64,000 nt of DNA from Saxidomus purpurata (taxonomy: Eukaryota; Mollusca; Bivalvia; Venerida; Veneridae). The position numbers and the translations under genes were made by a program. The notes beneath the pieces are model-generated. The model made no database searches. It had not been told where the DNA came from and saw only the letters and a list, made by a program, of their open reading frames with translations. Of this stretch, positions 11,704 to 24,500 are shown in pieces. The stretch lies in contig JAFMSR010000005.1 in NCBI GenBank assembly GCA_022818135.1, positions 20,612,350 to 20,676,349 on the forward strand. The letters run 5' to 3'. Within the stretch, counting starts at the first letter, position 1. Each line of letters opens with the position of its first letter.

Positions 11704-11957
11704 GATAAAGTGAGGCCGTGTGTGTGCACTACGTGTGACAAGGGGTTTGCTACAGAAGGAGCGGCCTTATGTAGCAGGTAGGACGGTAGAACGAAGACTT
11801 TAAATTTCCATGAGATGCATGTGCCAGACGGCCGATAAACAGTCTAGCAACCTAGCAAAGCACAACGACATGGGAGAAGATTGCACGGTGTATAATGCAG
11901 AGTACACAGACGCAAGCTCCTTGTGCAGGCACATGAAACAAAGATATTCTAATTGAG
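11704..11957 (+). pseudogene. Decayed C2H2 zinc-finger exon
   Basis: A splice-acceptor-like 'cttttttcag' is followed by a frame reading DKVRPCVCTTCDKGFATEG, a typical linker plus the first half of a C2H2 finger; a stop codon follows near 11782. A second frame from about 11810 reads RCMCQTADKQSSNLAKH and, further on, AEYTDASSLCRHMKQ, which are finger-like repeats with some zinc ligands lost. The frameshift between the halves and the missing cysteines indicate a pseudogene or a badly assembled gene close to the gap. It lies in the unique spacer between the arms. Confidence 0.6.
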
Positions 11958-12204
11958 GATATTGATATGCATTTTACCAGAGCCTTCAACAGATATCCAA
12001 GTGAAAGTGAAACTAAATATAAACCATATGTTCGAGTTTCGATACCAAGGGATCGCTTTGTCGGTCCGTCGGTCCGTCTATCCGTTACGAAATCTTAACG
12101 TTGTGTATAATTTTGCCATTTGGTGACATTTCTTCAGCTTTCAAATAAAAATTGTCATGAAAACAGATAGGTGGTGTTGCCAAAAGCCTCTGGTTAATAT
12201 CACA

Positions 12205-12704
12205 NNNNNNNNNNNNNNNNNNNNNNNNNNNNNNNNNNNNNNNNNNNNNNNNNNNNNNNNNNNNNNNNNNNNNNNNNNNNNNNNNNNNNNNNNNNNNNNN
12301 NNNNNNNNNNNNNNNNNNNNNNNNNNNNNNNNNNNNNNNNNNNNNNNNNNNNNNNNNNNNNNNNNNNNNNNNNNNNNNNNNNNNNNNNNNNNNNNNNNNN
12401 NNNNNNNNNNNNNNNNNNNNNNNNNNNNNNNNNNNNNNNNNNNNNNNNNNNNNNNNNNNNNNNNNNNNNNNNNNNNNNNNNNNNNNNNNNNNNNNNNNNN
12501 NNNNNNNNNNNNNNNNNNNNNNNNNNNNNNNNNNNNNNNNNNNNNNNNNNNNNNNNNNNNNNNNNNNNNNNNNNNNNNNNNNNNNNNNNNNNNNNNNNNN
12601 NNNNNNNNNNNNNNNNNNNNNNNNNNNNNNNNNNNNNNNNNNNNNNNNNNNNNNNNNNNNNNNNNNNNNNNNNNNNNNNNNNNNNNNNNNNNNNNNNNNN
12701 NNNN
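12205..12704. other. Assembly gap (500 N)
   Basis: Exactly 500 Ns, which looks like a placeholder of unknown true size. Homology of the right arm begins directly after it, so the inner end of the inverted repeat is unseen. Confidence 0.98.
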
Positions 12705-13544
12705 CAGTCATTTTTCGGTTTTTATGTCAGCTTGCATTTAACGTAAAATAGTCCGGCAGCGATGTGAGATGAGCGATGTGAAATAAGGTTACATTTTTGT
12801 CTTTCACCGTTAAACATAAATATGCGGAAATATGTATCTCATAGGTGAGAAAACTTATTCAAACAAGATTAGTATTTGTCTTGTATTATCTCAAATAAAC
12901 ACAGAATCGCTCTTGCTAAACTTAGATTATCTTCACACGACCTTAATACATATAATGTTTATTAAAGTCTCATCCATTTACAATACAAAAAATGTACATT
13001 ATTATAATCCATATTTAAAACATAAAACAAGTAAATGGTCATTCCATGCAGAATTACATAAAGCATTCACTTATTAAAACAAATAATCCATTTGATGTAC
13101 AATAAAAAACATTGATTATTACACTATACTAAGTATGTGGGAAGTGTGGAAGTAAGGAATACTTTTCAATAGTCTGGGATTGACTACTAGATAAAATACT
13201 CTCATTAATAACCTTACCCACTACAAGCATACTATGATAAAATAGTATCTAAACATTTGAAACTATGGCATTAGTCTAAAATTCTATTCTATTTAATATA
13301 AAAAAAAATTAACCATGCATCAGAATAATAAATTTCATCCTGAAGTCTAGACGTTACCACTAGTTAATTAAATATGCATTAAAAGAATGAATTTAATAGC
13401 CCATTGGATCAACCATAACCATGATAACCAGTTCCTCTAAACAGTTGATATATTCAACCTATCACTACAAATGTATCTAATATAATACAGTTTAATAATA
13501 AGAAATTTCAGTCTATACATCTTAAAATCTAAAAACTTTAAAAG

Positions 13545-15250
13545 TTAGCTATAATACAAATATTTAGTACGTTTATCCAGAATTAGGAAACAGGATTTTG
13601 CAGCTTCTTTAACAATATTGCAATTGAAAAGTATAAAATTGAGCTTGTTTACATCATTTAGTCTTGGAAACCCATTGTCAACCTCACTAGCCTTGTTGAA
13701 CAAAACATTTCTAATATCATCATAGTAAGGACATTTCAGTAAAACATGCAGTTCATTTTCCACCCCATTGTTACACACAGGACATATTTTATCATTTACT
13801 GCAAGTCTTTCGTAACGACCCGTTTCTAGTCTAATCGGTGCGACTCCGCATCGGAACTTAGCCAAAGCCGATATCTGTTTAAGTTGAAGTAACACTTTAA
13901 CATACCCTTCAGTCTCAAAACTAAATTTAAAATTTCTATATGTTCTCAGCTTACTATTTCTAGAACTATGTACACTATACAGACAATGTACAGATTCAAT
14001 CCAGTCGTCAATATATTGATTAAGAAAATTTTCTTGGACTTTCTTTAATGTTTTCTGATACAAATGAACATTTTCCATATCAGTATACTCATTGCAGTGA
14101 TATTTTATTAGAAACTCTTTTACCGTATAATGCCAGTTTCTACATTGTCTACCAGCTATATCTTTACAATGTTTGTAAACTATTTTGTTAATTCTACTAT
14201 CAGTCATTTTTGAAAATCTACAGTACAAATTAACAACACATTTCAGTTGCCTAGAAAAAACTGGCCCCCAGCCCATGTCACCAGCAACAGCAAGGTTAGG
14301 TGTATATTTACCCGTGCCCATGAAAAAACGCATGGCTCTATTTTGAATTGCTTCTATACAGGAAAACTGTCTTGTGCCCCATATGGCAGCTCAATATGCA
14401 ATGACTGGCCAAACTAAGGCGTCATACAGCTTGGTGTAAACATGAAACGGCATACCACCAATTGTTTTGAACTTTGCAATTAATAAACCTAGTTCCCATC
14501 CTGCTTGTGACACAAACTTAGCCATTACTTTATAGTCCAAAAATTCATTAAGCATTAAACCAAGATATGTATATTTATCTGTGTATTCAAGCACCTGGTC
14601 ACTGCATTTAAATATAAACTGAGACTTTTGCATAGAAGAAGTTCTGAAGTGTATTACATTACCTTTCGTCATATTTATTAACATGTGATTATTTTGACAC
14701 CATTCACATAAACAATTTAACATCATCTGTAAATCATGTTCATTCTTTGCCATAATAACTATGTCATCTGCATACAAGAAATATTGACAGATGTTTACCA
14801 TTTTCAAGTTCAATACCTAAACCAAGTGCATTTAGTTTAATTGCTAAATCATTGATAAAACAGTTAAAAAGAATCTGCGATAAAATACAGCCTTGACGCA
14901 GTCCAATCTTTATATCAAATCAGACATATAACCATTTACTCTTATACAAGACCGAACATGTGTATAGAGTGACATTACAGCTTTCAGCATCTTACTATTG
15001 ACACCCATTTCAGAAATACGGTTCCACAAAGTAGGCCGATCAATTTTATCGTACGCTTTTTGAAAGTCTATAAAGGCAGCAAATGTAGGCACTCGTTTCT
15101 TAAGTCTAGATTCAATAATTGATGTCAAACTTGCTAAATGGTACTTCTCTCTTTTCTGAAACCGTTTTGCTCCTCGGACAGTAAATCATTATTTTCTAAA
15201 CATTTTAACAATCATTTAAAACTGAACAATATAATTTGTACATGGTGGAT
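13545..15250 (-). pseudogene. Broken non-LTR retrotransposon (right-arm copy)
   Basis: This is the same LINE as at 3985-8052, without the Kolobok-like insertion. It reads from EEQNGFRKERST (about 15170) through FIDFQKAYDKID, the YADD block (about 14770) and the C-terminal zinc-like motif CPVCNNGVENELHVLLKC (13715-13785), to a stop at 13545. It shares the frameshift near 15130 with the left copy. Its private lesions are a 4-base deletion near 14918, a one-base insertion near 14783 and a nonsense change (TCA to TGA) near 14391. In this arm the zinc motif is intact and the C-terminal 262 codons are open. Confidence 0.9.
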
Positions 15251-15359
15251 GCTTAAGTAATACCTTAATACATGCATGGAGACAGAGAAGATATGCAATA
15301 TGAAAGTTACAGAACACGAGTATCATTTTTAAGCAGGTTTTTTGAAAAAAACCTACTTA

Positions 15360-17310
15360 TTAGAATGGCGATGTCGTATGTCGGGCGGGCGGGGGCGTGC
15401 GGGCGTCAAACATTGGTTTCCGTTGGATAACTTTAGTTACAAGTGACCAATTGCAATGAAACTTGGTGTGTAGGTAGCTTGCGTGGAGACGCCGCTTGGG
15501 ATTGCATTTGGGGTCACTAGGGTCAAGGTCAAGGTCACTGTTACTAAAAATAGAAAAACGGTTTCCGCTCAATAACTCGAGCTAAGAGTGACCAATTACA
15601 ATGAAACTTGGTCTGTAGGTAGCTTGCGTGGAGACGCCGCTTGGGATTGCATTTGGGGTCACTAGGATCAAGGTCAAGGTCACTGTAACTAAAAATAGAA
15701 AAACGGTTTCCGCTCAATAACTCAAGTTAGGAGTGACTAATTGCAATCAAACTCAGTGTGTAGGTAGCTTGTGTAGAGAGGAAGCTTGGGATTGCATTAG
15801 GGTTCACTTGGTTCAAGGTCAAGGGCACTGTTACTAAAAATAGAAAAATGGTTTCCACTCAATAACTTGAGTTAGGAGTGACCAATTGTAATGAAACTTG
15901 GTGTGTAGGTAGCTTGCGTGGAGAGGAAGCTTTGGTTCACTATGGTCAAGGTCACTAGGGTCAAGGTCAAGGTCAAGGTCACTGTTACTAAAAATAGATT
16001 TTTATTTATTTTTAGTTTTTAGATTGTTTTAAGCAAAAAAAAATTTTTTTGGGTCAAGGTCACTTGACTCAAGGTCAAGGTTACTGTTACTAAAAATAGA
16101 TTTTATTTAATTTTAGTTTTTTAATTGTTTTAAGCCAATTTTTTTTTCGGGGTCAAGGTCACTAGGATCAAGGTCAAGGTCAGTGTAACTAAAAATAGAT
16201 TTTTATTTATTTTTAGTTTTTAGATTGTTTTAAGCAAAAAAAAATTTTTTTGGATCAAGGTCACTTGGCTCAAGGTCAAGGTCACTGTTACTAAAAATAG
16301 ATTTTTATTTAATTTTAGTTTTTTTATTGTTTTAAGCAAAAAAAAAATTTTAGGGGTTAAGGTCACTAGGGTCAAGGTCAAGGTCAGTGTTACTAAAAAT
16401 AGATTTTTATTTATTTTTAGTTTTTAGATTGTTTTAAGCAAAACAAATTTTTTTTGGGTCAAGGTCACTTGGCTCAAGGTCAAGGTCACTGTTACTAAAA
16501 ATAGATTTTTATTTAATTTTAGTTTTTTGATTGTTTTAAGCAAAAAAATTTTTTTTGGGGTCAAGGTCACTAGGGTCAAGGTCAAGGTCAGTGTAACTAA
16601 AAATAGATTTTTATTTATTTTTAGTTTTTAAATTGTTTTAAGCAAAAAATTTTTTTCGGGTCAAGGTCACTTGGCTCAAGGTCAAGGTCACTGTTACTAA
16701 AATAGATTTTTATTTATTTTTAGTATTTTGATTGTTTTAAGGAAAAATTTTTTTTTTTTGGGGTCAAGGTCACTAGGGTCAAGTTCTAGGTCACTGTTAC
16801 TAAAAATATATTTTTATTTATTTTTAGTTTTTAGATTGTTTTAAGCAAAAAAAATAATTTTGGGGTCAAGGTCACTTGGATCAAGGTCAAGGTCACTGTT
16901 ACTAAAAAAGATTTTTATTTACTTTTAGTTTTTTGATTGTTTTAAGGAAAAAAAATTTTGGGGGTCAAGGTCACTAGGGTCAAGGTCAGTGTTACTAAAA
17001 ATAGATTTGTATTTATTTTTGGTTTTTAGTCTTTCAAGTATTTTTTTTTCGGGGTCAAGGTCACTAGGGTCAAGGTCACTGTTACTAAATATAGATTTTT
17101 ATTTATTTTTAGTTTTTAGATTGTTTTAAGCAAAAACAAATGGGGGTCAAGGTCACTAGGGTCAAGGCCACTGTTACTAAAAATGTAAAAAAAAATTTAG
17201 TTTTTAAATTGTAGCGAAAAAAAATTTGGGCCCAAGGTCACAAGGGTCAAGGTCAAGGGCACTGTTACTAAGATAGGGAGGAGTCAAGCTGACTGTTTTT
17301 TTTAATTCTA
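15360..17310 (-). repeat. TGACCTTGACC minisatellite, right arm
   Basis: Same array as 2341-3880 in reverse orientation, with three long units (about 15420-15950) and 14 short units (about 15960-17270) against 10 in the left arm. On the plus strand the repeated core reads TCAAGGTCAAGGTCA. The short units again alternate between two subtypes. Confidence 0.85.
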
Positions 17311-18629
17311 CAATTTCTACAGGCGCTGTTTAAACCTGCTTTGGCGGCATTGCCGCGTCTTCTTGTTACTTGTTTGTCCCAAATACAGAAATCTTGGAAA
17401 CCAATATTTTAAATCGTAGTTTTGCAGATGGCCAACTACATGTATTACATGTAACAAGTCCATATCATTTATGAGTTCAAAGTCCGAGCAAGTAATAGTC
17501 AATACATGTATAGCAAAATTCACATATCATACCTTTAGATTTAGAACATATTGCATGAATAAATAATCTTATGTTTGGTTTAAGTACTAAGTTAAACTTA
17601 ATACATTATATTTTAAGTATTTTCTTGGGTATAGCACCAGACGGTATACATGGAGGTTTGATTGAAAAGAAATATGTTCTTTGAATCACATGTTCACTTT
17701 TCTTTCTATTTTGTACATTCGTTCATATGGCTATGAATATGTTTATATTTAATGCAAAATAAACGTTATGTTATGTTTAGCTGAGTGGTTAATGGGATAA
17801 AATTCATGTGCAGTTGCCAGGTGTTGTCTACCTGAAGGCCCGAACTTATCTTTCAAGTGTATAACTGACTGCAACAACTTAATAGTTTTCATTCATTAAG
17901 CAGTAAAGGTGTCGTCTTTATCAGATGATTATGTATACATGTAGTATATGTATTATATAAAGTGGAAGTGTAGTTACCCGAGAGCCGGATATTCTCATCT
18001 GTAAGTGCAGCCAGTGATAGATTCTTTTTCTTGCATACTATATTCCATTAATAGTAGCAGAAATAAAATAAAAGTAATGACTTTTATTTACGGTCTATTT
18101 TCTTGTAGTAATGTATAAATTTAGACATTCATTCATAAAAGTAGTTCTTTCTGACATCATCAAGTCATCTTATACCAGGGGGTGTAAGATGAGATTTTCC
18201 AGCACTGGTAAAAACTGCAGATATCCCGATCTGGTATGCATGAATAACTTATCCGACAGCTAGTACTGCAGTATCAACATCTAGCAGTAGTCACATTTGA
18301 AAATAAATTGTACCTTATTGACCACTGTGGTTACATTTCCAACATTTCCTGTAATTCAACAGGCATAATTTTAAGAAATGGTTGCATTTGACATCACTAC
18401 TTACAGTCTGTAAATAAATTAGTTACCGGCGACCTTTGATGCTTTGCATCAATTGTTTTCTTGTAACAGTTGATATTCTTTCACTTTGGGTGTACTCTTA
18501 ATTGTTCACACGGATCCTAATTAAGAATTAACTGACTGAATAGCTTAAGTGAACGGATCACGAAATTACTCCAACTCGCTGTCTTCCACATTGAAAATGT
18601 CTGAAGGGTCAGAAAAAGGTGGGTGGACT

Positions 18630-18917
18630 TGCCACATCATGTTACATTTTTAGAAATCTAAAATGGCGTCCAAAATGGCCGCAAAAATACTGAAAAAAAA
18701 ACCCCATTAATTATCACTTTCAGTCCCTATTAAGAAAAGTGCGGACAAGATTTTCTGTTTTTACGTCCCTGTGACCTTGACCTTTAAGCTAGTGATCCCA
18801 AATTATATATGCACAACAAGACTTCATACTGATGCTTCTTGCAAAGTTTTATGAAAATCCAGTAAGGGGTATTGGAGAATAAGCGTTGAAAACATTTAAC
18901 TGATATTTTATTAATAA

Positions 18918-18972
<55 letters not shown>

Positions 18973-19215
18973 ATATGCAAAAGTCCCATAACTCATACAA
19001 AAATCAATGAAGCGGAAAATCCTGACGATATGCAGAACTACACTTGGTACTAAACATTTCTACCAAGTTTCAGTAAAATCCATCCAGGCGTGTAGGAGGA
19101 GTTGCGCGGACACTTTTAAGACAGACTTACGGACGAACAGACATACGCCCAGACAGACAGACGGACAGTACCAAATCAATATGTCTCCCCCAACTAGGTG
19201 GGAGACATAATTAGT
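18630..19215. repeat. Dispersed repeat with (TAAA)n tract
   Basis: The sequence has 'ccctgtgaccttgacc', 'aaagttttatgaaaatccag', 'cagacagacagacggacag' and a terminal 'tctcccccaactaggtggga' hairpin, the layout of a common bivalve dispersed repeat. A tetranucleotide run (TAAA)n occupies about 18917-18974. Frames through it are repeat artefacts. Confidence 0.65.
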
Positions 19216-19484
19216 GAAGTTGGAAAATAGCGAACATTTAAATAATCGCGAATATTACAATTTACAGTAGCTACTGCATTCTGGTACTAGTGTTTATCAG
19301 TCACGTGTGGTCAAACTGCTTCCTTTTCTTTCATTTGTTACCATGTAAAAGCTTATTTCAGTTAGAGTTAATACAACAACAAAATATGCTGCAGTACATT
19401 AAGGATACAGTAGAAATGACGTAACAGATATAAATATTTATATATATATATATGTACTCACGGAAGTGACGTAACAGATATTAT

Positions 19485-19599
19485 AGGTTATTAAACTTGT
19501 ATGGCGAAATATTACTTGGAACGAGTTGATTTGTTGCGAGTTGTTCCCGCAAAATCAACTAGTTCCAAGTAGTATTTCGCCATACAAGTTCAATAACCT
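19485..19599. repeat. Near-perfect 115-bp hairpin
   Basis: Arms of about 48 bp ('aggttattaaacttgtatgg' at 19485 and its complement ending at 19599) surround a loop of about 18 bp. Only a few mismatches are present. It directly abuts the pearl-like element at 19600. Confidence 0.85.
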
Positions 19600-20487
19600 T
19601 TTTAGCTCACCTGGCACAAAGTGGTATCACTCACCGTCCGGGGTCCGTCGTACGTCGTCCATCCGTCCGTCCACTATTTCCTTCAAACGACATCTCTGAA
19701 ACCACTGGGCGAATGTTGATGAAACATTGCAGGGATGTTCTTGCATGAAGCTCTATCAAAGTTGCTCAAAGAATTCAATTCCATGCAGAACTCTGGTTGC
19801 CATGGCAACAAATAGGAAAAACTTTAAAAATCTTCTTCTCTAAAACCACAGGGCCTAGAGCTTTGATATTTAGCATATTGCATTGTCTAGTAGACCCCTA
19901 CCAAGATTGTTCAAATTATGACCCCCAGGTCAAAACTGACCCCGCCCGGGGGTCACTTGGTTTTCCATGGCTAATATAGGACAAACTTTAAAAATTTTCT
20001 TCTCTGAAACTGCAAGGCCTAGAGATTAGACATTTGGCATGTAGAAATGCCTTGTGGACCTCTACCAAGATTGTTCAAATTATGACCCCCCCCCCAGGTC
20101 AAAATAGACACCTTCAGGGGGTCACTTAATTTTACATAGGCTTATACAGGACACACTTTAAAAATCTTATTCTCTGAAACCACAAGGCTTAGGGCCGAGA
20201 TATTTAGCATGTAGCATTGCCTTGTGGACCTTTACCAAGATTGTTCAAATCATGACCCCCGGGTCAAAATTAACCCTTCCCGAGACGTGGGGGGTGGGGT
20301 GGTGGGGAGTCACTTGATTTCACATAGGCTTATATAGGGAAAACTTAAAAAAAAAACAAGGCCCTCAGGCAGAGCTTAGATATTTGAAATGTTACCAAGC
20401 ATGGTGTCGTGGACCTGTAAGAATTATGTTAAAATCATGACCCAAAGGTAGTCAGGTGAGCGATAAAGGGCCATCATGGCCCTCTTG
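19600..20487 (-). mobile_element. Pearl-like dispersed element with inner tandem units
   Basis: The ends are 'ttagctcacctggcacaaag' and 'gagcgataaagggccatcat', followed by a palindromic 'gggccatcatggccc' hairpin and 'tcttgtta'. Inside are about four units of 160-190 bp built on 'tctctgaaaccacaaggc' and 'taccaagattgttcaaa'. The same kind of end in the other orientation starts the array at 34490. Such elements with inner tandem blocks and end hairpins resemble the pearl/DINE group linked to Helentrons; the assignment is by architecture only. Confidence 0.6.
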
Positions 20488-21420
20488 TTATTATTATGTA
20501 TGTTCTCAAGGAAGTGACGTAGCATATATACTGTGTACTCAAATGTTTACTACCATTGTATGAAAAGGTAAAGGATGCATTAAATATTTAGAAATATGCA
20601 ATGCATTTACACAGTAATATAGATTATGTTGTTACGTCACGGTCAAATTATCAGTAACTTACTGTACATGTAAATATTTACTGAGTGTGTCATTACTCAA
20701 ATACAAACAAGCGTGATTCAAATGACTATGTCGTGTATAAGCGGTTTTAATTTTACATAACAGATTTTAAAACAAGTAACTAACAACAAAAACTCGTGTT
20801 TATATCACTTAAATATACCTGTATCAAACATTATATCTGTATTATCATATATTATACCTATTTGCCTCATCATCAGTGTAAGTACAGTAAAACTTTTTCG
20901 AGAGACCGCGTGTGTTAATAAAAAGTTAAATAATTTGGACGGTTCAAGTCTTTACAATAATATTAAAATTAATTCGCTGGATTATCCAATGGTTACACTT
21001 GGACATCACGCGTCCAATGGTTGGCCTGGTTTGCACAAAAGAACACTTGGACTGTTGAAAAGAAAATAATCCCTTAACAATAGGCCTAGGTAGGCTTTAA
21101 AATGTTTCCTAAAAACTATAATGGTCCATTACTGTCAAACCTGTGAACAAACGTCACTGTTCGGAACAAGCAAAAACGATCTTTGGTGGAAGGTTGTTTT
21201 ACTCGCAGTTGACATATTATCAACGAACAGTGCATTGTTTCCACCGTGTTGGTCTTTATGTGCGTGCAGGTTGGTATCTAATCTTTCATACAGGTTTGAC
21301 TGTATAACTGACATATGTTTAGGGCACCTGCTGGTCTATTAAAACAGACTGTCATCTATTACAATAAAATGTGACATTTCTAAGTAGAATCTAATTACTA
21401 TACAGTTTGCTTGACAAAAT
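20488..21420. other. Upstream region of the lectin gene
   Basis: AT-rich DNA with no gene recognised. A short motif 'ggaagtgacgta' recurs on both sides of the pearl-like element (19463 and 20511), so that element probably inserted here. Confidence 0.5.
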
Positions 21421-21421
21421 A

Positions 21422-21460
21422 CTATATATCCGGCACATTCAGATACTGGTATTCAACAGG
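21422..21460 (+). promoter_or_regulatory. Candidate core promoter of the lectin gene
   Basis: A TATA-like 'ctatatatc' at 21422-21430 lies about 60 bases before the ATG. An initiator-like 'ttcaaca' around 21453 is about 25-30 bases downstream of it. This would give a 5' leader of about 35 nt. Prediction only. Confidence 0.35.
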
Positions 21461-21489
21461 GACTGTTCTTTGCAGTAACTTACACTACA

Positions 21490-21519
21490 ATGCTAAACGG
21501 AGCTAGTATCATCGTTTCG
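21490..21519 (+). CDS. Lectin exon 1 (start codon, first half of signal peptide)
   Basis: ATG and ten codons (MLNGASIIVS) end in phase 0 at the donor 'gtaagtg'. The start was chosen because it joins in frame to exon 2 and gives a full hydrophobic signal peptide. The short exon depends on that join for support. Confidence 0.7.
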
Positions 21520-24500
21520 GTAAGTGTTGCTTTTTTATCTTATACATTTTAGGACTTTATCATTTTGTTTAATACGAAGTTTCTTTACCATTTCATACAG
21601 AACAGTGTTTGGGGTAAAACGATGACACGTTTGCATATCACTTTTCGCAAATACTGTAAGTCAAGACACGGCGTATGGGAAAAGAGAGAGACTTTAAAAA
21701 GCTTAGCTTCGAAATTTACATACGCTTGCCTGAACATTTTGACAAAAAAATGCACGGCTTTAAGGGTCGACACACAGCAAAATTGTGGCGCCGTATAAAG
21801 CATAAAACAAAGCAAAAGGTCTTATAGTTTCTGACTGCAAAGTCAAGGAGCGAAAAGCATCAAATAGCATGAATAAATGTTTAGAATATCACGATTCTTA
21901 CTACTTAAAACGATTCACAAAACATTACTGTGCCTTGGCAGTGTTTTTCTGGTGTTGTGTGGTGCAGTAACTAACATATCAGTTATCTTGTTCATCTATT
22001 TTGGAGTTTGTTGTGGTGGCCGCGTGGCCAATGCGTTCTAATCTTGCACTGCTCTGCTCTGCTCTAGACGTTATCACCATACGTTACAGGTTCGAATCCC
22101 AGCTTCTGTCTTTGGATAAATGAACCATTACCCAACAGCCGTAAAAATATATCCGCGTTTTAATCAGTGTTGTTAAGTATTATATATGTAAACATTGTTC
22201 CGGTAGGTGTAGATAATTTGCTCAACCTGGTTTAAAGCTGTTGCGGTAACCGAGTGGTATTCGCATTGCTAGGCTATGTCCACATACGGTACAGGTTACG
22301 GTACAGGTTATAAATCCGTTTTCATTAGACTGGCGACGTTTCGTTCATCGTTTGATGTGTGTTCAATTCATGTCCTTGAAATGTTAAAGGCAAATCCAAA
22401 ATCAGCTCTTTTATTATTTCAATTTTTGAAGGAATGGTCGTTCATTAGAATAACGATCGTTTAAGGTCAATCATAATAACACTGGCGCAAGAGTAGCAAA
22501 TATATGATGAAGTGTTACATATATATTAGAAAATGACCAAGGGTCGAACCCGGGACTCATCGTCTGAGTTCCCGTTTATCGATTATGTCAGTTTATTACA
22601 TCTACCATTTTATGACAGATAAAGAGGTTTGAGTATTCTCGGAAACGTCGAGTATTTAAAATCAGTTTGTTACTAAAATGTGTTTAAAATCTCACTCGTG
22701 CATAGATAGTTTTGCACAGTTATTAAATGAACAGATGTTGTTCTACTCCATGTGTGTAGCGCTTGATATCTTAGAAAGTTGCGATACAAGTCGATTCGGT
22801 TAATACGTCGAACACTTACAAAACGCATGATTATCATATAAATGAAAATAAAGATTTTAGGAAAACCATCGATATAAATTTGGATTTGAACTACACATAA
22901 CGCCTTGACACCGTGATTATTTAAAGAAAACTATGCACATAAACTGTACAAATGATTGTATAAACCATGAAATCATTCATGCTCCTAATTAAATACTGTA
23001 TGAAAGAGTTGCCGAAATTGATAGATGTATTTCTTTCCTAATTAGGGACAAAAGTGTACTGTGCATGTACATGCATAATTCAATATATAATTATATATTT
23101 TTTTTAAATATGAAACCTGCTAAGGTATTGTAAATTTTGTATGTCTAGCATATGTCTAGCACTATCCAAGAGCCTATCTAATAAATATTCACGATAGTCT
23201 CTTTTTTGAAGCAGTTCGATACTGTATGAGGAGAGAGTTTGTAAATAAGCTTAGACCTTTTATGCTACTCGATCCTTGTTGCTATTAACAAAAATATTGT
23301 ATGCATTAATTCGAATAAAATATAATGTTTAAACAAAAGATCACGTTTGATGATTGACGCTTCCAAGAAAATTTAAAAAGTACTTAATTTCATTAATGAC
23401 CCTGCTGTGTTATCTATAAAAATCGCGTCACGTTGACGTCAATGCATGGGTGTGACATTTCCACCAGACACAGTACTTTTTATATAAGTGTGTGTCTGTC
23501 TGACTGATAGGGGTGTTCCTTATTCACCAGAAAGCAATTTTATGTGCATTCTTATAATGTTTTTCATTAATAAATACTCTGGTATATATTCGCTGTAAAT
23601 TTCAATATTCAACATAATCCCGTCGATTCTGGATTTTATTTGTATCTAGGTGAAATGTCACAATATTGTTTCAACTCCACAGAAGTCCGCATAGAATACA
23701 TATTATTGATGTACATGTCCTATGCTTTACATTGTAAACAAATTTCAAACAATTTATTTTCTGGGTAATAATTAAGTATAACTTTACCACTTATCTTTCT
23801 CCTTCAAAATGGGACAATGACAAATGAATTTTTCAACCGTAGTTTACCAGCAGCTGTAATGCCAAAATTTGCTTAAACACATATCTTCTGCTTCTGCCAA
23901 ACTTCATTGCATGAAAAACGGACGTAAAAATTAGCGATACAAGCAATATGAAACAAACAATACGAACGACGTTAAACGGGACAGGCATTTTAAAGGCAGT
24001 GTTTCATGTTTTAACTTTTCTTCCGCTATTATCATTCAAAATACACATAGCCATATCCAAAATGTTGTAGTATCTATAATGATATATAATTTGTGATACT
24101 TTCTAGTATTCTTTACGCTCAGTGGCTGCCGAAAATAAGAAAATGTGCTAAAACTAACAACTGGTACTATAAACTAGGGGAATTTCTTATAAATTGTATC
24201 AACATATCTGGGGAATATTTGGTAAATTTGGTAGAGTAGCTTGGGAAATAGAGAGGCAACTAAATACTAAATAAAGTAAATTATGCTAAAGTAAATTAAG
24301 ATTAAGGACGTTGGCTACAATTTCCTACGTGTACATGTATATAGGGCCAAAATATTTATAGCTTTCATGAAATATTCAGGCAAAATTAATTGCATACAGA
24401 AGTTTTATAGCTGTCTCGTCATTTTATAAATTTTGTAAATACTGAGTGTATCGGGAAGCCTTAAAAATAGCGTAATGAAATAAATTCCAATACTTAATCA

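Larger units (their letters stand above)
12705..18629 (-). repeat. Right arm of the large inverted repeat
   Basis: This is the reverse complement of the left arm without the two left-arm insertions. It differs by scattered substitutions, small indels (for example extra bases near 12890-12905 and 12805-12820) and more minisatellite units. The private differences, including separate inactivating changes in the LINE, show that the two arms have had independent histories, either as paralogues or as alleles. Confidence 0.9.

Noticed and set aside
12085..12741. Two long frames spanning the N gap
   Set aside because: They consist almost entirely of unknown bases.
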